Counted from the first letter of the stretch, positions 31,309-42,678 are shown. The stretch is 64,000 bases of DNA from Psychrobacter nivimaris (GCF_009812035.1 NZ_VZIZ01000020.1:37494-101493), one strand, 5' to 3'. Translations and numbers: made by a program. Notes: a model not told the origin generated them from the letters alone.

Positions 31309-31533
31309 ATGGCAGATCAAACACGTATTATTAAAATTGATGGTATGACCTGTGGCGGATGCGTAGCAAGCGTACATACGGCAACAGCCGATATTGATGG
31401 ATTAGAGACTATTACTGTTGACCTAGCTGATAACCTAGCGACGGTCACCTTTGATGATAGCAAAACCAGTGCAGAAGCGATTGCTTCGGCCATTGATGAG
31501 GCTGGATTTGAGGCGACTGTCGCTAATTCATAA
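31309..31533 (+). CDS. CopZ-like copper chaperone (HMA domain)
   Basis: Cytoplasmic metallochaperone of 74 aa consisting of one HMA domain. The metal-binding loop is GMTCGGC with Cys15 and Cys18. AAGGAG stands 8 bases before the ATG at 31309, which overrules the longer frame from 31276. It is 228 bases before the copper ATPase gene, with a terminator between them. By family it should carry Cu(I) to the ATPase. Confidence 0.88.
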   Translation: MADQTRIIKIDGMTCGGCVASVHTATADIDGLETITVDLADNLATVTFDDSKTSAEAIASAIDEAGFEATVANS

Positions 31534-31551
31534 ATGTCGTCATCTATCTAC

Positions 31552-31595
31552 AAAACCAGCTACCATGTTATTACTGGCATGATAGCTGGTTTTTT
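31552..31595 (+). terminator. Rho-independent terminator after the CopZ-like gene
   Basis: Stem AAAACCAGCTA/TAGCTGGTTTT with an extra CATG/CATG pairing inside, then T-run. Confidence 0.85.
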
Positions 31596-31761
31596 AATGG
31601 TTAACGATTATGAGTATTTAGCATTGATACATTGCTACTTTGTCTAAAATACTCATACTGAATACAATATAACCCAATTGCTTTATTTGAATTTTTTGCC
31701 CACCCACTGATATTTTATCGTGGTTTCTACAAATTTATAGGCACCATGACGAGTTTTATTT

Positions 31762-34119
31762 ATGAACGATACCACCCGTACTACCAAAGATGAGTCTTAT
31801 GATGTCGAAACTGATGTTGAGTCCAACACGCCACTGACACCGCAACGCGCGCATTTGCAATTGGCGATTGATGGCATGACTTGTCAGGCCTGCGCCTCGA
31901 GAATCGAGAAAGTACTTAACAAAAAGCCTTCGGTGTACGAGGTAAGTGTGAGTTTTGCTGGCGAGACCGCCAATGTTGATTATGATCCAACCCAGACGAC
32001 GCCTGAACAGTTGACGGAGTGGGTAAATAAAACAGGCTTTGTGGCTAATGTGCAGGAAGCCGATAGCTTATTTGCTCAGACTGACGAAGATACCGCCACT
32101 CAATACCCATGGCGTTTGATCGGATTATGGGTTTGTTTGGTGCCATTTTTGGTGGGTATGGCAGGTATGTTGACGGGTTTTGGTATGGCGTGGATGCCGC
32201 CAGTCTGGGTGCAATTTATTTTAGCGACTGTAGTACAGTTTGGTTTAGCGCTACCGTTTTATAAGAGTGCATGGGCATCTATAAAAGGTGGCCTTGCCAA
32301 TATGGATGTACTGGTGGTCATCGGTACAGTGACGATATGGGCATATTCTACGTATCTATGGCTCACGCACGGCGATGGTACTTTAAACAGCTTGTTGCAA
32401 AGTGGGTATTTGGGTGGACACGGTGCTAGTAACAGCCCAGCCGTATATTTTGAAGCAGGGGTGATGGTCATTGCCTTTGTGCGTACAGGTAAATATCTTG
32501 AGGAACGTACCAAGAAGCACAGCCTAAACAGTATTGATTTATTATTGTCATTGACACCTGATGAAGTAGAGCAGCAGCAGCCAAATGGTGAATTTCATAA
32601 TATTGCGTTATCTGATGTGCAAGTAGATGACGTCCTACGTGCAAAGCAAGGCAGCCGCGTCGCTACAGATGGTACCGTCATAGAAGGCAGCGGTTGGTGC
32701 GTGGAGAGTCATTTAACTGGTGAGTCGGTAGCCCTCAAAAAAGAACAAGGTGATGGATTGCTGGCAGGTGCCTTGGTAGAGAATGGCAGTCTACTGTATC
32801 GTGTCAGTGCAAAGGGTAGCGACACGAAACTCGGCGATATGGTACAAGCGTTGAGTGATGCACAAGGCTCAAAAGCCAATCTAGCGCGTCTCGCGGATCG
32901 AGTAACGGCTATTTTTGTCCCTGTAGTGGTAACGATTGCGTTGGTTACTTTTGGGGTCACATGGTGGCTAACAGGTATGGTTGATACTGCTTTAATGCAC
33001 GCAGTATCGGTATTGGTCATTGCTTGTCCTTGTGCACTTGGTTTGGCCACGCCAGCGGCAATTATGGCGGGTATGGGCGTTGCTGCGCGTCATGGTGTGT
33101 GGTTCAAGGATGCGCAAAGTCTTGAGGCAGCAGGTAATATAGATACGGTAGTACTCGATAAAACAGGTACATTGACTATTGGCAAACCTACTATCGTCGA
33201 TCATGTCATGGTGGATAAATCACTTGCTGTGGACGATGTATTGCAGATTGCGGCCAGTGTCGAAGCGCACGCCAGTCATCCATTAGCAACGGCTCTCGTC
33301 AATACGGCTAAAGACCGTCAATTAAATCTATTTGATGTGACTGACATCAGTGTGATAAAAGGCGCTGGTATACAAGCAAATATCGAAGGTCTTGGGCTGA
33401 TAAAAGTGGGTACGGCAGAGTTTGCGAACTTGACGTTGCCAAGATTCATGCCAAAAGTATGGCAAATTGCGAGCACTGTTGCGATTAGTATCAATGATGA
33501 GCCATTAGGCGCGTTTGCCCTAGCTGATGACTTAAAGGCAGATACGCCGCAAGCAATCGCTGCACTACAAGGTGCGGGTATTAATGTGATTCTGATGAGT
33601 GGTGATAAGCAGTCCGTCGTCGATCATGTAGCAGGACAGTTGGGTATTGATAAGGCTTATGGCAAGATGAGCCCGCGTGATAAGGCCAGTCAAATTGCAC
33701 TATTGCAAACTGCTGGTCATAAGGTAGCGATGGCAGGAGACGGCGTCAACGATGCACCAGCGATGGCTACTGCCGATGCCAGTTTTGCGATGTTTGAGGG
33801 AACTGATGTCGCTCAGCATAGTGCCTCTGCACGTCTCATGGGTGAGTCGCTCATGCATATCGATGCCGCGCAAAAAATCGCTCAAGCAACGCTACGCAAT
33901 ATCAAGCAAAATTTGTTCTTTGCCTTTATTTATAACTGTCTTGGGATTCCACTTGCTGCGTTTGGATTTTTGAATCCGATGATTGCGGCGGCAGCTATGG
34001 CACTTAGTTCTATCTCAGTTTTGATGAATGCGCTACGATTGACACGTTTTAAAACAGAGGTTGAGCTAGATAATACGGTATCTGCCCCGCACACCAATGA
34101 AACGCGTTTGGTGAAATAA
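31762..34119 (+). CDS. copA: Copper-translocating P1B-type ATPase
   Basis: Inner-membrane Cu(I) export ATPase of 785 aa. One N-terminal HMA domain has Cys41 and Cys44 in GMTCQAC. The membrane part carries the ion-site motif CPC at 422-424, the actuator shows LTGESVAL, the phosphorylated Asp466 lies in DKTGTLT, the nucleotide domain has SHPLA, and the hinge is GDGVNDAPA. A C-terminal pair of helices ends in NALRL, as in P1B-1 pumps. CPC with one HMA domain points to Cu(I)/Ag(I). Its start has no strong Shine-Dalgarno. Genes downstream return to housekeeping (eno). Confidence 0.93.
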   Translation: MNDTTRTTKDESYDVETDVESNTPLTPQRAHLQLAIDGMTCQACASRIEKVLNKKPSVYEVSVSFAGETANVDYDPTQTTPEQLTEWVNKTGFVANVQEADSLFAQTDEDTATQYPWRLIGLWVCLVPFLVGMAGMLTGFGMAWMPPVWVQFILATVVQFGLALPFYKSAWASIKGGLANMDVLVVIGTVTIWAYSTYLWLTHGDGTLNSLLQSGYLGGHGASNSPAVYFEAGVMVIAFVRTGKYLEERTKKHSLNSIDLLLSLTPDEVEQQQPNGEFHNIALSDVQVDDVLRAKQGSRVATDGTVIEGSGWCVESHLTGESVALKKEQGDGLLAGALVENGSLLYRVSAKGSDTKLGDMVQALSDAQGSKANLARLADRVTAIFVPVVVTIALVTFGVTWWLTGMVDTALMHAVSVLVIACPCALGLATPAAIMAGMGVAARHGVWFKDAQSLEAAGNIDTVVLDKTGTLTIGKPTIVDHVMVDKSLAVDDVLQIAASVEAHASHPLATALVNTAKDRQLNLFDVTDISVIKGAGIQANIEGLGLIKVGTAEFANLTLPRFMPKVWQIASTVAISINDEPLGAFALADDLKADTPQAIAALQGAGINVILMSGDKQSVVDHVAGQLGIDKAYGKMSPRDKASQIALLQTAGHKVAMAGDGVNDAPAMATADASFAMFEGTDVAQHSASARLMGESLMHIDAAQKIAQATLRNIKQNLFFAFIYNCLGIPLAAFGFLNPMIAAAAMALSSISVLMNALRLTRFKTEVELDNTVSAPHTNETRLVK

Positions 34120-35761
<1,642 letters not shown>

Positions 35762-35786
35762 GAGTTTGACTGGCTCTTTGGCGTAT

Positions 35787-35812
35787 AATATACGTTAAGT
35801 AATATACGTTAA
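35787..35812. repeat. Short direct repeat after eno
   Basis: AATATACGTTAA occurs twice, 14 bases apart, right after the eno stop region. No function is inferred. Confidence 0.5.
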
Positions 35813-35927
35813 AAAGCCTAGACTCATCAGCTGAAGTCAATACTTGGGCGATATATAATCATTTTTATATCGCCTAATCAGCTTAAAATTTACTATCCTC
35901 TTTTATACCGTTTGGCGTTATCACCTT

Positions 35928-36236
35928 ATGAAATATTTTAGCCAATTTATACTACTTGCTTTAGCCGTTGCAGTGCTTTTAGGACTGCAATATCAGTATT
36001 GGTTGGGTGAAAATGGCCGCTTTGAACATAATAAGTTGACGGCTCAAATTGAAGAGCAACAACGCTTGAATGACAATCAAGTTGCAGCAAACAACTTACT
36101 ACGCACCGATGTTCAAGATTTAAAAACAGGACTTGAGGCCGTAGAAGAGCATGCTCGCTTAGATTTAGGTTTAATCAAACCCAATGAGACTTTTGTCCAA
36201 GTATCCACCGCACCAACCACGCACAGCAACTATTAG
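35928..36236 (+). CDS. ftsB: Cell division protein FtsB
   Basis: Small bitopic division protein of 102 aa that forms the FtsQLB complex at the septum. One membrane helix (ILLALAVAVLLGLQY, about 8-23) is followed by a periplasmic coiled coil (NKLTAQIEEQQRLNDNQVAANN) and the conserved end of the DivIC domain (EEHARLDLGLIKPNETFVQV). It stands between eno and ispD, the usual place in gammaproteobacteria, which secures the symbol. Confidence 0.93.
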   Translation: MKYFSQFILLALAVAVLLGLQYQYWLGENGRFEHNKLTAQIEEQQRLNDNQVAANNLLRTDVQDLKTGLEAVEEHARLDLGLIKPNETFVQVSTAPTTHSNY

Positions 36237-36385
36237 CTTTGTATATACACTAATTTTTACGACATGAATTAATTTTCATGATGCAGCATCATAATGTTGT
36301 TATCTGACACCATTCGTCATACTTAATGCCTGCTTTGATCCTCTCTACATATACTGTCATGGGCTTAAACCATGAGTACACTACT

Positions 36386-37114
36386 ATGAATACAATCCCT
36401 AATATACATGCCATGATCGTTGCAGCTGGTCGCGGCAGCCGTTTTGGTGCGTCTATCGCCAAACAATATACAATGCTAGAAGGTCAGACGCTGTTGCAGC
36501 ATAGCGTGGCACGACTTGCTTGTAGTGATTACATCGATAGGTGTCTATTGGTCATATCAGCCGATGACAGCACGGCTCAACAATTAGAGTTTGCCCTTCG
36601 TGTACACTATGCAGTCGGCGGAGCAGAGCGTTGGCAGTCAGTACAAGCAGGCGTTGAAGCAATTAGTCAGACAGGTGCTGATGATTCAGATTTGGTGCTT
36701 ATTCACGATGCGGCACGTCCCGCTGTACCGAATGTAGATATCGATCAAGTGATTGAAGCAGCGATGCTGGAGCCTTACGGCGCTATCTTAGCGACACCAG
36801 TGGCCGATACGTTAAAAGCTTCCTATCAGCCAGCTATCTCCGCAGAAGAGAGTCGTCCACATTCTTATACCAAATCTACCATGGATCGTAGCAACATGTG
36901 GCAAGCACAAACCCCGCAAGTTTTTCGCTTAGGTCAATTGAAAAAAGTCCTAAATTATGTGTTTGAGCATCAGCTAAGTATCACAGATGAAGCCAGTGCT
37001 TTTGAACAACTAGGTTTTCCAATACGCTTAGTCTCTGGTAGTCGCCAAAATATCAAATTGACCTATCCTGATGATGCGGTACTGTTAACAGCGATTATGG
37101 CGCTTCAGTCTTAG
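36386..37114 (+). CDS. ispD: 2-C-methyl-D-erythritol 4-phosphate cytidylyltransferase
   Basis: Third enzyme of the MEP isoprenoid pathway, using CTP. The 242-aa protein shows the nucleotide-binding MIVAAGRGSRFGASIAKQY, HDAARPAVP and the C-terminal DEASAFEQLGFPIRLVSGS. The frame extends to 36326, but the ATG at 36386 leaves about ten residues before the CTP-binding loop, as in E. coli IspD. The ribosome binding site is weak for all candidates. IspF does not follow it here. Confidence 0.95.
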   Translation: MNTIPNIHAMIVAAGRGSRFGASIAKQYTMLEGQTLLQHSVARLACSDYIDRCLLVISADDSTAQQLEFALRVHYAVGGAERWQSVQAGVEAISQTGADDSDLVLIHDAARPAVPNVDIDQVIEAAMLEPYGAILATPVADTLKASYQPAISAEESRPHSYTKSTMDRSNMWQAQTPQVFRLGQLKKVLNYVFEHQLSITDEASAFEQLGFPIRLVSGSRQNIKLTYPDDAVLLTAIMALQS

Positions 37115-37545
37115 CCTCAATCCTACTTCCGCTAACGAGCATCAGTTTTACTCCTTTTATACTTAATGGTGGCAATGATAAGCATTATGGCTTCAGTAAT
37201 CACTATATCCTCGTTAAAATTTTCTATACTATTCTTAAAAATCAATGAATTCAAAAATAATCTATTACTAAAACCTATACCGAGAATACATATAATCTAC
37301 TTTGGAATATAATATGGTTGTTACATATGTTTTTTGTGTCTGAGCGGGCCTATGTTCAGTAATAGGTTGCTTTAATGACCAAACTAACCTATGATGTAAC
37401 TAACTTAATACAATTAATATAAAAACTTATAAAATCAATAATATATCAGACCGATTCATTACACTTAGTTATGTTGTCTCTATATTTTTTCTGAAGTTAG
37501 TATGATTGTTTTAGCGACATTTACCTGATAATAGGGAGAAGCTGA
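37115..37545. other. AT-rich region between ispD and the BLUF gene
   Basis: About 430 bases without a credible gene. An inverted repeat ATAGGTT (37362-37368) / AACCTAT (37386-37392) is the only structure noted. It is the likely promoter region of the BLUF gene. Confidence 0.4.
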
Positions 37546-38154
37546 TTGTCAACAATCAACGATTCAACAAATCCAGTAACGCCAGATCTCTGCCAGCTTG
37601 TATATATAAGCCGGATTACCTCTACTGGTCTTTCAAGTCCTAGTACGCTTAATGATATCTCAGAGACCGCGGTTGAACGCAATCAAATAGATAATGTCAC
37701 GGGTATTCTTTGCTATGGCAATGGCTACTTTTTACAGTGTGTCGAAGGCTCAGAGCAGGCACTAACCAATCTAAAAAATCGTTTGTTGGTAGATGATCGA
37801 CATAAAGAATTAAAGATTTTAGACTTTTCTGAAATTACCAAACGTCGTTTTGCCAGTTGGTCATTACGTTCGATTACCCTTGAGCGTTGGATGACTAAAG
37901 AGCCTGAGCTTAAAAAGTTAATGCCATTTAAGCCGTATGAGTGGGGTTCTAATGAGTGGCAGAAGTTCTTAGACATATTGCAGGGCTACTATGAAGAGCA
38001 AACGAGAACAGGTAACGTCGATACGCCACCTGTCAAATATAGTACGCTAGGGGTCACTTTAAGTAAGGTTGTAGAGCAGCATCAGGCGTTCTTTTTAATC
38101 CAGACGATATTGGGATTGATGATAGTGGCTACGTTGCTATGGTTACTGCTGTAA
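37546..38154 (+). CDS. BLUF-domain blue-light sensor with C-terminal membrane anchor
   Basis: FAD-binding blue-light receptor of 202 aa. The BLUF domain covers about residues 15-110. By position relative to AppA I assign flavin-site Tyr20 (LVYISR), Asn46 (ERNQIDNVTGIL), Gln64 (YFLQCVEG) and Trp105 (FASWSLRS); the AppA Met106 position is Leu107. After a linker the chain ends in one hydrophobic helix (FFLIQTILGLMIVATLLWLLL) with no residue after it, a tail anchor. The start is TTG with AGGGAG 5-7 bases upstream. No EAL, GGDEF or other output domain is present. Most small BLUF proteins are soluble, so the anchor is notable. Confidence 0.88.
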   Translation: MSTINDSTNPVTPDLCQLVYISRITSTGLSSPSTLNDISETAVERNQIDNVTGILCYGNGYFLQCVEGSEQALTNLKNRLLVDDRHKELKILDFSEITKRRFASWSLRSITLERWMTKEPELKKLMPFKPYEWGSNEWQKFLDILQGYYEEQTRTGNVDTPPVKYSTLGVTLSKVVEQHQAFFLIQTILGLMIVATLLWLLL

Positions 38155-38221
38155 TCGATAGATATGAATAAAGTTCCCATTGAGCCAAGCTATATTTATA
38201 ATTAATAAGACAATCAAATAG

Positions 38222-38255
38222 AAAAAGCCAGCATTCAATTGATGCTGGCCTTTTT
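38222..38255 (+). terminator. Rho-independent terminator after the BLUF gene
   Basis: Stem GCCAGCAT/ATGCTGGC (38227-38234, 38242-38249), A-run before and T-run after. Confidence 0.88.
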
Positions 38256-38293
38256 CATTTAAAAGAATAAGTTGGCTTTTAATGAGAGACATA

Positions 38294-38333
38294 AAAAAAC
38301 CCAGTTCATAATAAATTATGAACTGGGTTTTTG
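38294..38333 (-). terminator. Rho-independent terminator after tRNA-Glu
   Basis: 16-bp perfect stem AAAACCCAGTTCATAA/TTATGAACTGGGTTTT with a four-base loop. It can act in both directions and lies downstream of the minus-strand tRNA gene. Confidence 0.88.
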
Positions 38334-38395
38334 GTGGTACGCTTGCTAGTCTAATCTAATGCTAAGCAATAGGGCTAACAAGTGACGCCAAATAG

Positions 38396-38471
38396 TGGCG
38401 TCCCCAGGGGGATTCGAACCCCCGTTACCGCCGTGAAAGGGCGGTGTCCTAGGCCTCTAGACGATGGGGAC
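38396..38471 (-). tRNA. tRNA-Glu (anticodon UUC)
   Basis: The 76-base minus-strand sequence folds as a complete tRNA: acceptor GTCCCCA/TGGGGAC, discriminator G and an encoded CCA, D-arm with AGAGGCCTAGGAC, anticodon loop CUUUCAC reading UUC at 38435-38437, and T-arm GGGGGTTCGAATCCCCC. Gene ends are set by the acceptor pairing. It stands 52 bases downstream of a small membrane protein gene. Confidence 0.97.
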
Positions 38472-38523
38472 TAGTAACAACACTTCAACTGCTTTCACCA
38501 TTTATGCTGAAGTGGTGCGTATT

Positions 38524-38721
38524 TTAATAGCGACGGCGCTTCCTGTCAAGCCTTTTTCTACGTCTTTTTAAAATTAAATATCTTTTTTTAATTGCGCGAC
38601 GAGGATGTAGGTCATTTCGCTTTAAATGATAGCGAATCCATAAAGAAGTACAGGCGCTAATCGTCAATGCAAGCAGCATATAGCCGAGAATGGTGCCCCA
38701 TAACTTGAGCTGTGGATCCAT
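38524..38721 (-). CDS. Small membrane protein with very basic tail
   Basis: Unrecognised protein of 65 aa: one N-terminal hydrophobic helix (WGTILGYMLLALTISACTSLWI) followed by a strongly basic cytoplasmic tail ending in KRRRKRLDRKRRRY. ATG 38721 is chosen because AGGAGGG lies upstream at 8-9 bases; a longer frame to 38787 lacks such a site. The tail could bind RNA or anionic lipid. It is upstream of tRNA-Glu on the same strand. Confidence 0.6.
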   Translation of the reverse strand: MDPQLKLWGTILGYMLLALTISACTSLWIRYHLKRNDLHPRRAIKKRYLILKRRRKRLDRKRRRY

Positions 38722-39001
38722 AATAAAGTCCCTCCTATTAATCTTGATAGTGCTTGCTATCAAGACAGTGTGAGCAACTTGAACCATCTATAGGATATAA
38801 CTACATCGCTTAAGAGTGATATTTTATCATCAGACCGTTATTCATATCGAATAGAACAACTATGTCTGTAATCAATAAATAGTTCCGTCTATTTATTATG
38901 ATATCAATCATATCCCTATTGATTGCCAAATCAAGATGTCAAAGTCATCAAGTATTACAAATAGCACTATTATGTATGATTGGCAATATAGGATATGTGA
39001 C

Positions 39002-39787
39002 TTATTGACTGTCGCTATCAGTTGACTCTTCTTTCGCGTCTTCATTGTGTAGCGCATTGGCCAACATGGGATAGCTATTCAGTATATGACAGAATAGCTC
39101 AGCAGTCTTTTGAGTGTCATACAGAGCTGAGTGAGCATTCTTACCATCGAACTCTAACCCTGCTGCCTTACAAGCGCGTGCTAGGACCGTTTGACCAAAG
39201 GCTAATGCTGATAAGGTAACGGTATCGAATACTGAAAAGTTATGAAATGGATTGTGGTTTTTGCTATTGGTTCGTAGCACAGCTGCATTCAAAAAAGCCA
39301 AGTCAAAATGGGCATTGTGTCCAATTAAGACACATTGACGGCATTCTTCATCACGGCGTACGTCTTTTAACCCTTTAAAGATGCGGCGCAATGCTGTTTT
39401 TTCATCTTCAGCAATGGCTTTGCGCATTGGATTTTTAGGGTCAATACCCGTAAATGCAAGCGCACTTGGCTCTAAATTTGCGCCTTCAAAAGGCTCGATA
39501 TGAGCGTTAAAAGCTTCACCTGGATAAAATACACCTTGCTCATTCAGTAAGACGGGAATACAGGCAATTTCTAACAGGGCATCGGTCTGGGCGTTGAAGC
39601 CTGCTGTTTCCACATCGACGACGACAGGCAAGAACTTACGAAAACGGTCTTTTAAGGCCATAGGCGCTTGCTCATCTGTCTCTGAAGCTGCATCTTTCGG
39701 GGAATTGCTTAGAGTCGCATCAAGACTAGCAGATTTAGGGTTTGATAAGTCTTCGTCAGGCAAGGTCGCTATGTTTTGATTGGTCAT
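39002..39787 (-). CDS. rnt: Ribonuclease T
   Basis: 3'-5' exoribonuclease that trims tRNA and 5S/23S rRNA 3' ends and acts in CCA turnover. The DEDDh residues are visible: VVVDVETAGF, GHNAHFDLAFLNA and HSALYDTQKTAELF. The C-terminal half matches RNase T in FDTVTLSALAFGQTVLARA. At 261 aa it is longer than the usual 205-225; the first 45 residues or so are Asp/Ser/Ala-rich and outside the fold. It is 165 bases downstream of pyrC in the same direction and is probably in the same transcript. Confidence 0.93.
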   Translation of the reverse strand: MTNQNIATLPDEDLSNPKSASLDATLSNSPKDAASETDEQAPMALKDRFRKFLPVVVDVETAGFNAQTDALLEIACIPVLLNEQGVFYPGEAFNAHIEPFEGANLEPSALAFTGIDPKNPMRKAIAEDEKTALRRIFKGLKDVRRDEECRQCVLIGHNAHFDLAFLNAAVLRTNSKNHNPFHNFSVFDTVTLSALAFGQTVLARACKAAGLEFDGKNAHSALYDTQKTAELFCHILNSYPMLANALHNEDAKEESTDSDSQ

Positions 39788-39951
39788 ATAAAGTTAAATC
39801 GCTTTTATCAGTCGTACTAATATATTGAATAAGAAATAAGCATCCTATGATACTAATTGCACCTCTAGTACAAATAACTCCAGTACAAAGGCACCATTAA
39901 TATCATAAGATAAAATAATAGGTTACTTTTGAATGCTAAGCTTGGTGGGTA

Positions 39952-41022
39952 TTAAACTTTGATTGACCAAGGTAGCGTCTCACCTGCCATTAGGGGAGTC
40001 ACTGATGCGCCATCAAAATAAGGATAGTCAGTTGGTACTTGCATAGGCGTGTTGACAAGCGTGACAGTGCTTTCATTTAGAGGCAAGCCGTAGAACTGAG
40101 CGCCAAAACGACTGGCAAAGCCTTCTAACTTATCTATTTTTCCAACACTATCAAAGGCGGTCGCATATAAAGGCAGCGCCGTGGCTGCACTATAGCAACC
40201 TGCACAACCACAAGCGGCTTCTTTTTTGTCTGTCGCATGTGGTGCAGAGTCAGTGCCTAAGAAGAACTTTGGATTACCACTAGTGGCCACATCTAATAGC
40301 ACTTTTTGATGGCTCTCACGCTTTAAAATAGGTAGGCAATAAAAGTGCGGTTTGATGCCACCAACCAATAAATGATTGCGGTTGAACATCAAGTGCTGCG
40401 GCGTAATAGTCGCAGCAACATGGTTACCTTGTGACAATACAAAATCTGCCGCATCACTGGTAGTGATGTGTTCTACCACGATTTTTAGTGTAGGGAATTT
40501 GACGATAATCTGAGCCAACACTTCGTCTAAGAAACGCTTTTCGCGATCAAAAATATCTACGTGGTCTTGGGTGACTTCGCCATGTATCAGTAGTGGTAAG
40601 TTGTGCTTTTCTAATGCTTCAAACACATCGACGCAAGCATTAATATTGGTGACACCGTCTGCGGAGTTGGTAGTTGCTCCAGCAGGATAGAGTTTGACAG
40701 CTTGTACGATACCTGACTGCGCTGCCAACTCAATATCTTGGGCAGTGGTGTTATCCGTTAAGTATAGAGTCATACGCGGATCGAAAGCTGACTTGCGCTC
40801 AAGACTTAAATCACTTGCTGCTAATTGCTCCATGATACGTGCGCGGTAGGCAATAGCCTCTTGTGCATTTTTGACTGGAGGCACCAGGTTTGGCATACAG
40901 ATGACACGGTTAAAGCTGCTTGCTGCATGCGGTACGGTCGTGCTCAAAGCGAGATCGTCACGCAAATGAATGTGCCAGTCATCTGGCTGAAGGATGGTCA
41001 ATTCTCTAATCGAATCAGTCAT
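39952..41022 (-). CDS. pyrC: Dihydroorotase
   Basis: Cyclises carbamoyl aspartate to dihydroorotate in pyrimidine synthesis. The 356-aa protein is of the E. coli PyrC class: zinc ligands in [10 protein letters not shown], the carbamylated Lys region [24 protein letters not shown] and the C-terminal catalytic Asp in LGTDSAPH. The frame runs on to 41142, but the ATG at 41022 begins [22 protein letters not shown] as family members do. It is divergent from argG. Confidence 0.96.
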   Translation of the reverse strand: MTDSIRELTILQPDDWHIHLRDDLALSTTVPHAASSFNRVICMPNLVPPVKNAQEAIAYRARIMEQLAASDLSLERKSAFDPRMTLYLTDNTTAQDIELAAQSGIVQAVKLYPAGATTNSADGVTNINACVDVFEALEKHNLPLLIHGEVTQDHVDIFDREKRFLDEVLAQIIVKFPTLKIVVEHITTSDAADFVLSQGNHVAATITPQHLMFNRNHLLVGGIKPHFYCLPILKRESHQKVLLDVATSGNPKFFLGTDSAPHATDKKEAACGCAGCYSAATALPLYATAFDSVGKIDKLEGFASRFGAQFYGLPLNESTVTLVNTPMQVPTDYPYFDGASVTPLMAGETLPWSIKV

Positions 41023-41177
41023 AGTGTCAAAGCGCTCTATATCGTCAAATAAAGGAAACAAAAGGGAGTGATACTGTGGGTCTATCATAACAGATTTGCC
41101 TACTTGACTAAATATAAGGCTAGATATCTGTACATAATTCATCGAGCTAAGGTTAGTATCCTGTCATTAAATGATGT

Positions 41178-41217
41178 TTAAATTCTAGTGGCAAAAATGA
41201 GGTTGACTAGAATTTAA
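41178..41217. promoter_or_regulatory. Palindrome between pyrC and argG
   Basis: A perfect 11-bp inverted repeat, TTAAATTCTAG (41178-41188) and CTAGAATTTAA (41207-41217), with an 18-base spacer, lies in the divergent promoter region. A second symmetric pair TTGACT/AGTCAA overlaps its right arm. It does not read as a standard ARG box. Confidence 0.4.
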
Positions 41218-41357
41218 GTCAAAAGCGCACGCCTTATGGCAGTTAGACTTTTGCCCATAGTAAATATGATGTACACTGAGCAGGTAATTATCGTTCGACT
41301 TGCTTTCGATTTGATCGTCGCCTTTTCTAAAACTATATTTCATAATGGGAGTTCTTC

Positions 41358-42596
41358 ATGGCTCAACTTGATCCAAAAAATATTAATAAAATCGTCTTGG
41401 CTTATTCAGGTGGTCTTGATACCTCAATCATCGCCAAATGGCTACAAGAAACTTATGATGCGGAAGTAATCACCTTTACCGCTGATATCGGTCAAGGCGA
41501 AGAAGTTGAGCCAGCACGAGCCAAAGCTCAAGCAATGGGTATCAAGCATATCCATATCGAAGATTTGCGCGAAGAGTTCGCTCGTGATTATGTATTCCCT
41601 ATGTTCCGTGCTAACGCCATTTACGAAGGTGAGTACTTGCTAGGTACGTCTATTGCTCGTCCATTGATTGCCAAGCGCTTGGTTGAGATTGCTAAAGAGC
41701 ATAACGCCGATGCCATCAGCCATGGTGCGACTGGTAAAGGCAATGACCAAGTTCGTTTTGAGCTAGGTGCTGTTGCTTTGTCACCAGACGTAGTAACTAT
41801 TGCTCCTTGGCGCGAGTGGGATCTATCAAGCCGTGAAAGTTTGATGAAATATGCTGAAGAGCATGATATCGCCATTGATTATGCGGGCAATAAGAAAAAA
41901 TCTCCTTACTCAATGGATGCGAATTTACTGCACATCTCTTATGAAGGCGGTGTTCTAGAAGAACCGTATACTGAAGCAGAAGATGACATGTGGCGCTGGT
42001 CTGTCAGCCCAGAAGAAGCACCTGATGAAGCGCAATATCTAGAACTAGAATACGAAAAAGGCGACATCGTTGCTATCGATGGTGAAGCACTTAAGCCTTA
42101 TGAAGTCATGATTAAGCTGAACGAAATCGGTGGCAAACACGGTATCGGCCGTTTAGATATCGTTGAAAACCGTTACGTAGGCATGAAGTCACGTGGTTGC
42201 TATGAGACGCCAGCGGGTACTATTATGTTAAAAGCGCATCGAGGTATTGAGTCGTTAACGCTTGATCGTGAAGCTGCCCATCTAAAAGATGAGCTAATGC
42301 CACGCTATGCAAAAATCATCTACAATGGCTATTGGTTCAGCCCTGAACGTATGATGCTACAAGCATTGATTGACAAGTCACAAGAATACGTCAACGGTAC
42401 TGTACGTGTAAAACTGTATAAAGGTAGCGTGAGCGTCGTCGGCCGTAAATCTGACGATTCATTATTTGATGAAAAAATCGCTACTTTCGAAGATGATGCG
42501 GGTGCTTATGACCAAAAAGACGCAGAAGGCTTTATCCGTCTAAATGGCCTACGTTTAGCTATCGAAGCTAGCCGTGGTCGTGATTTATCTAAGTAA
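41358..42596 (+). CDS. argG: Argininosuccinate synthase
   Basis: Joins citrulline and aspartate in arginine synthesis, with ATP. The 412-aa protein has the PP-loop [15 protein letters not shown], the [16 protein letters not shown] block and the [18 protein letters not shown] segment. GGGAG lies upstream of the ATG at about 9 bases. It is a single gene with a terminator; the pyrC gene is divergent. Confidence 0.98.
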   Translation: MAQLDPKNINKIVLAYSGGLDTSIIAKWLQETYDAEVITFTADIGQGEEVEPARAKAQAMGIKHIHIEDLREEFARDYVFPMFRANAIYEGEYLLGTSIARPLIAKRLVEIAKEHNADAISHGATGKGNDQVRFELGAVALSPDVVTIAPWREWDLSSRESLMKYAEEHDIAIDYAGNKKKSPYSMDANLLHISYEGGVLEEPYTEAEDDMWRWSVSPEEAPDEAQYLELEYEKGDIVAIDGEALKPYEVMIKLNEIGGKHGIGRLDIVENRYVGMKSRGCYETPAGTIMLKAHRGIESLTLDREAAHLKDELMPRYAKIIYNGYWFSPERMMLQALIDKSQEYVNGTVRVKLYKGSVSVVGRKSDDSLFDEKIATFEDDAGAYDQKDAEGFIRLNGLRLAIEASRGRDLSK

Positions 42597-42641
42597 GTTT
42601 TTGGGCTACTGATAGTCAATTCGTAACTTAGATCGCACAAC

Positions 42642-42678
42642 AAAAAAGAGACTCTATATTGATAGGGTCTCTTTTTTT
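42642..42678 (+). terminator. Rho-independent terminator after argG
   Basis: Stem GAGACTCTAT/ATAGGGTCTC (one G-U) with a short loop, A-run before and T-run after; it also suits the convergent gene. Confidence 0.88.

Noticed and set aside
32709..33050. 113-codon minus-strand frame inside copA
   Set aside because: Antisense shadow of conserved ATPase motifs; no ribosome binding site.
41236..41469. 77-codon plus-strand frame overlapping the argG start
   Set aside because: Overlaps argG in another frame with no ribosome binding site; argG itself is certain.
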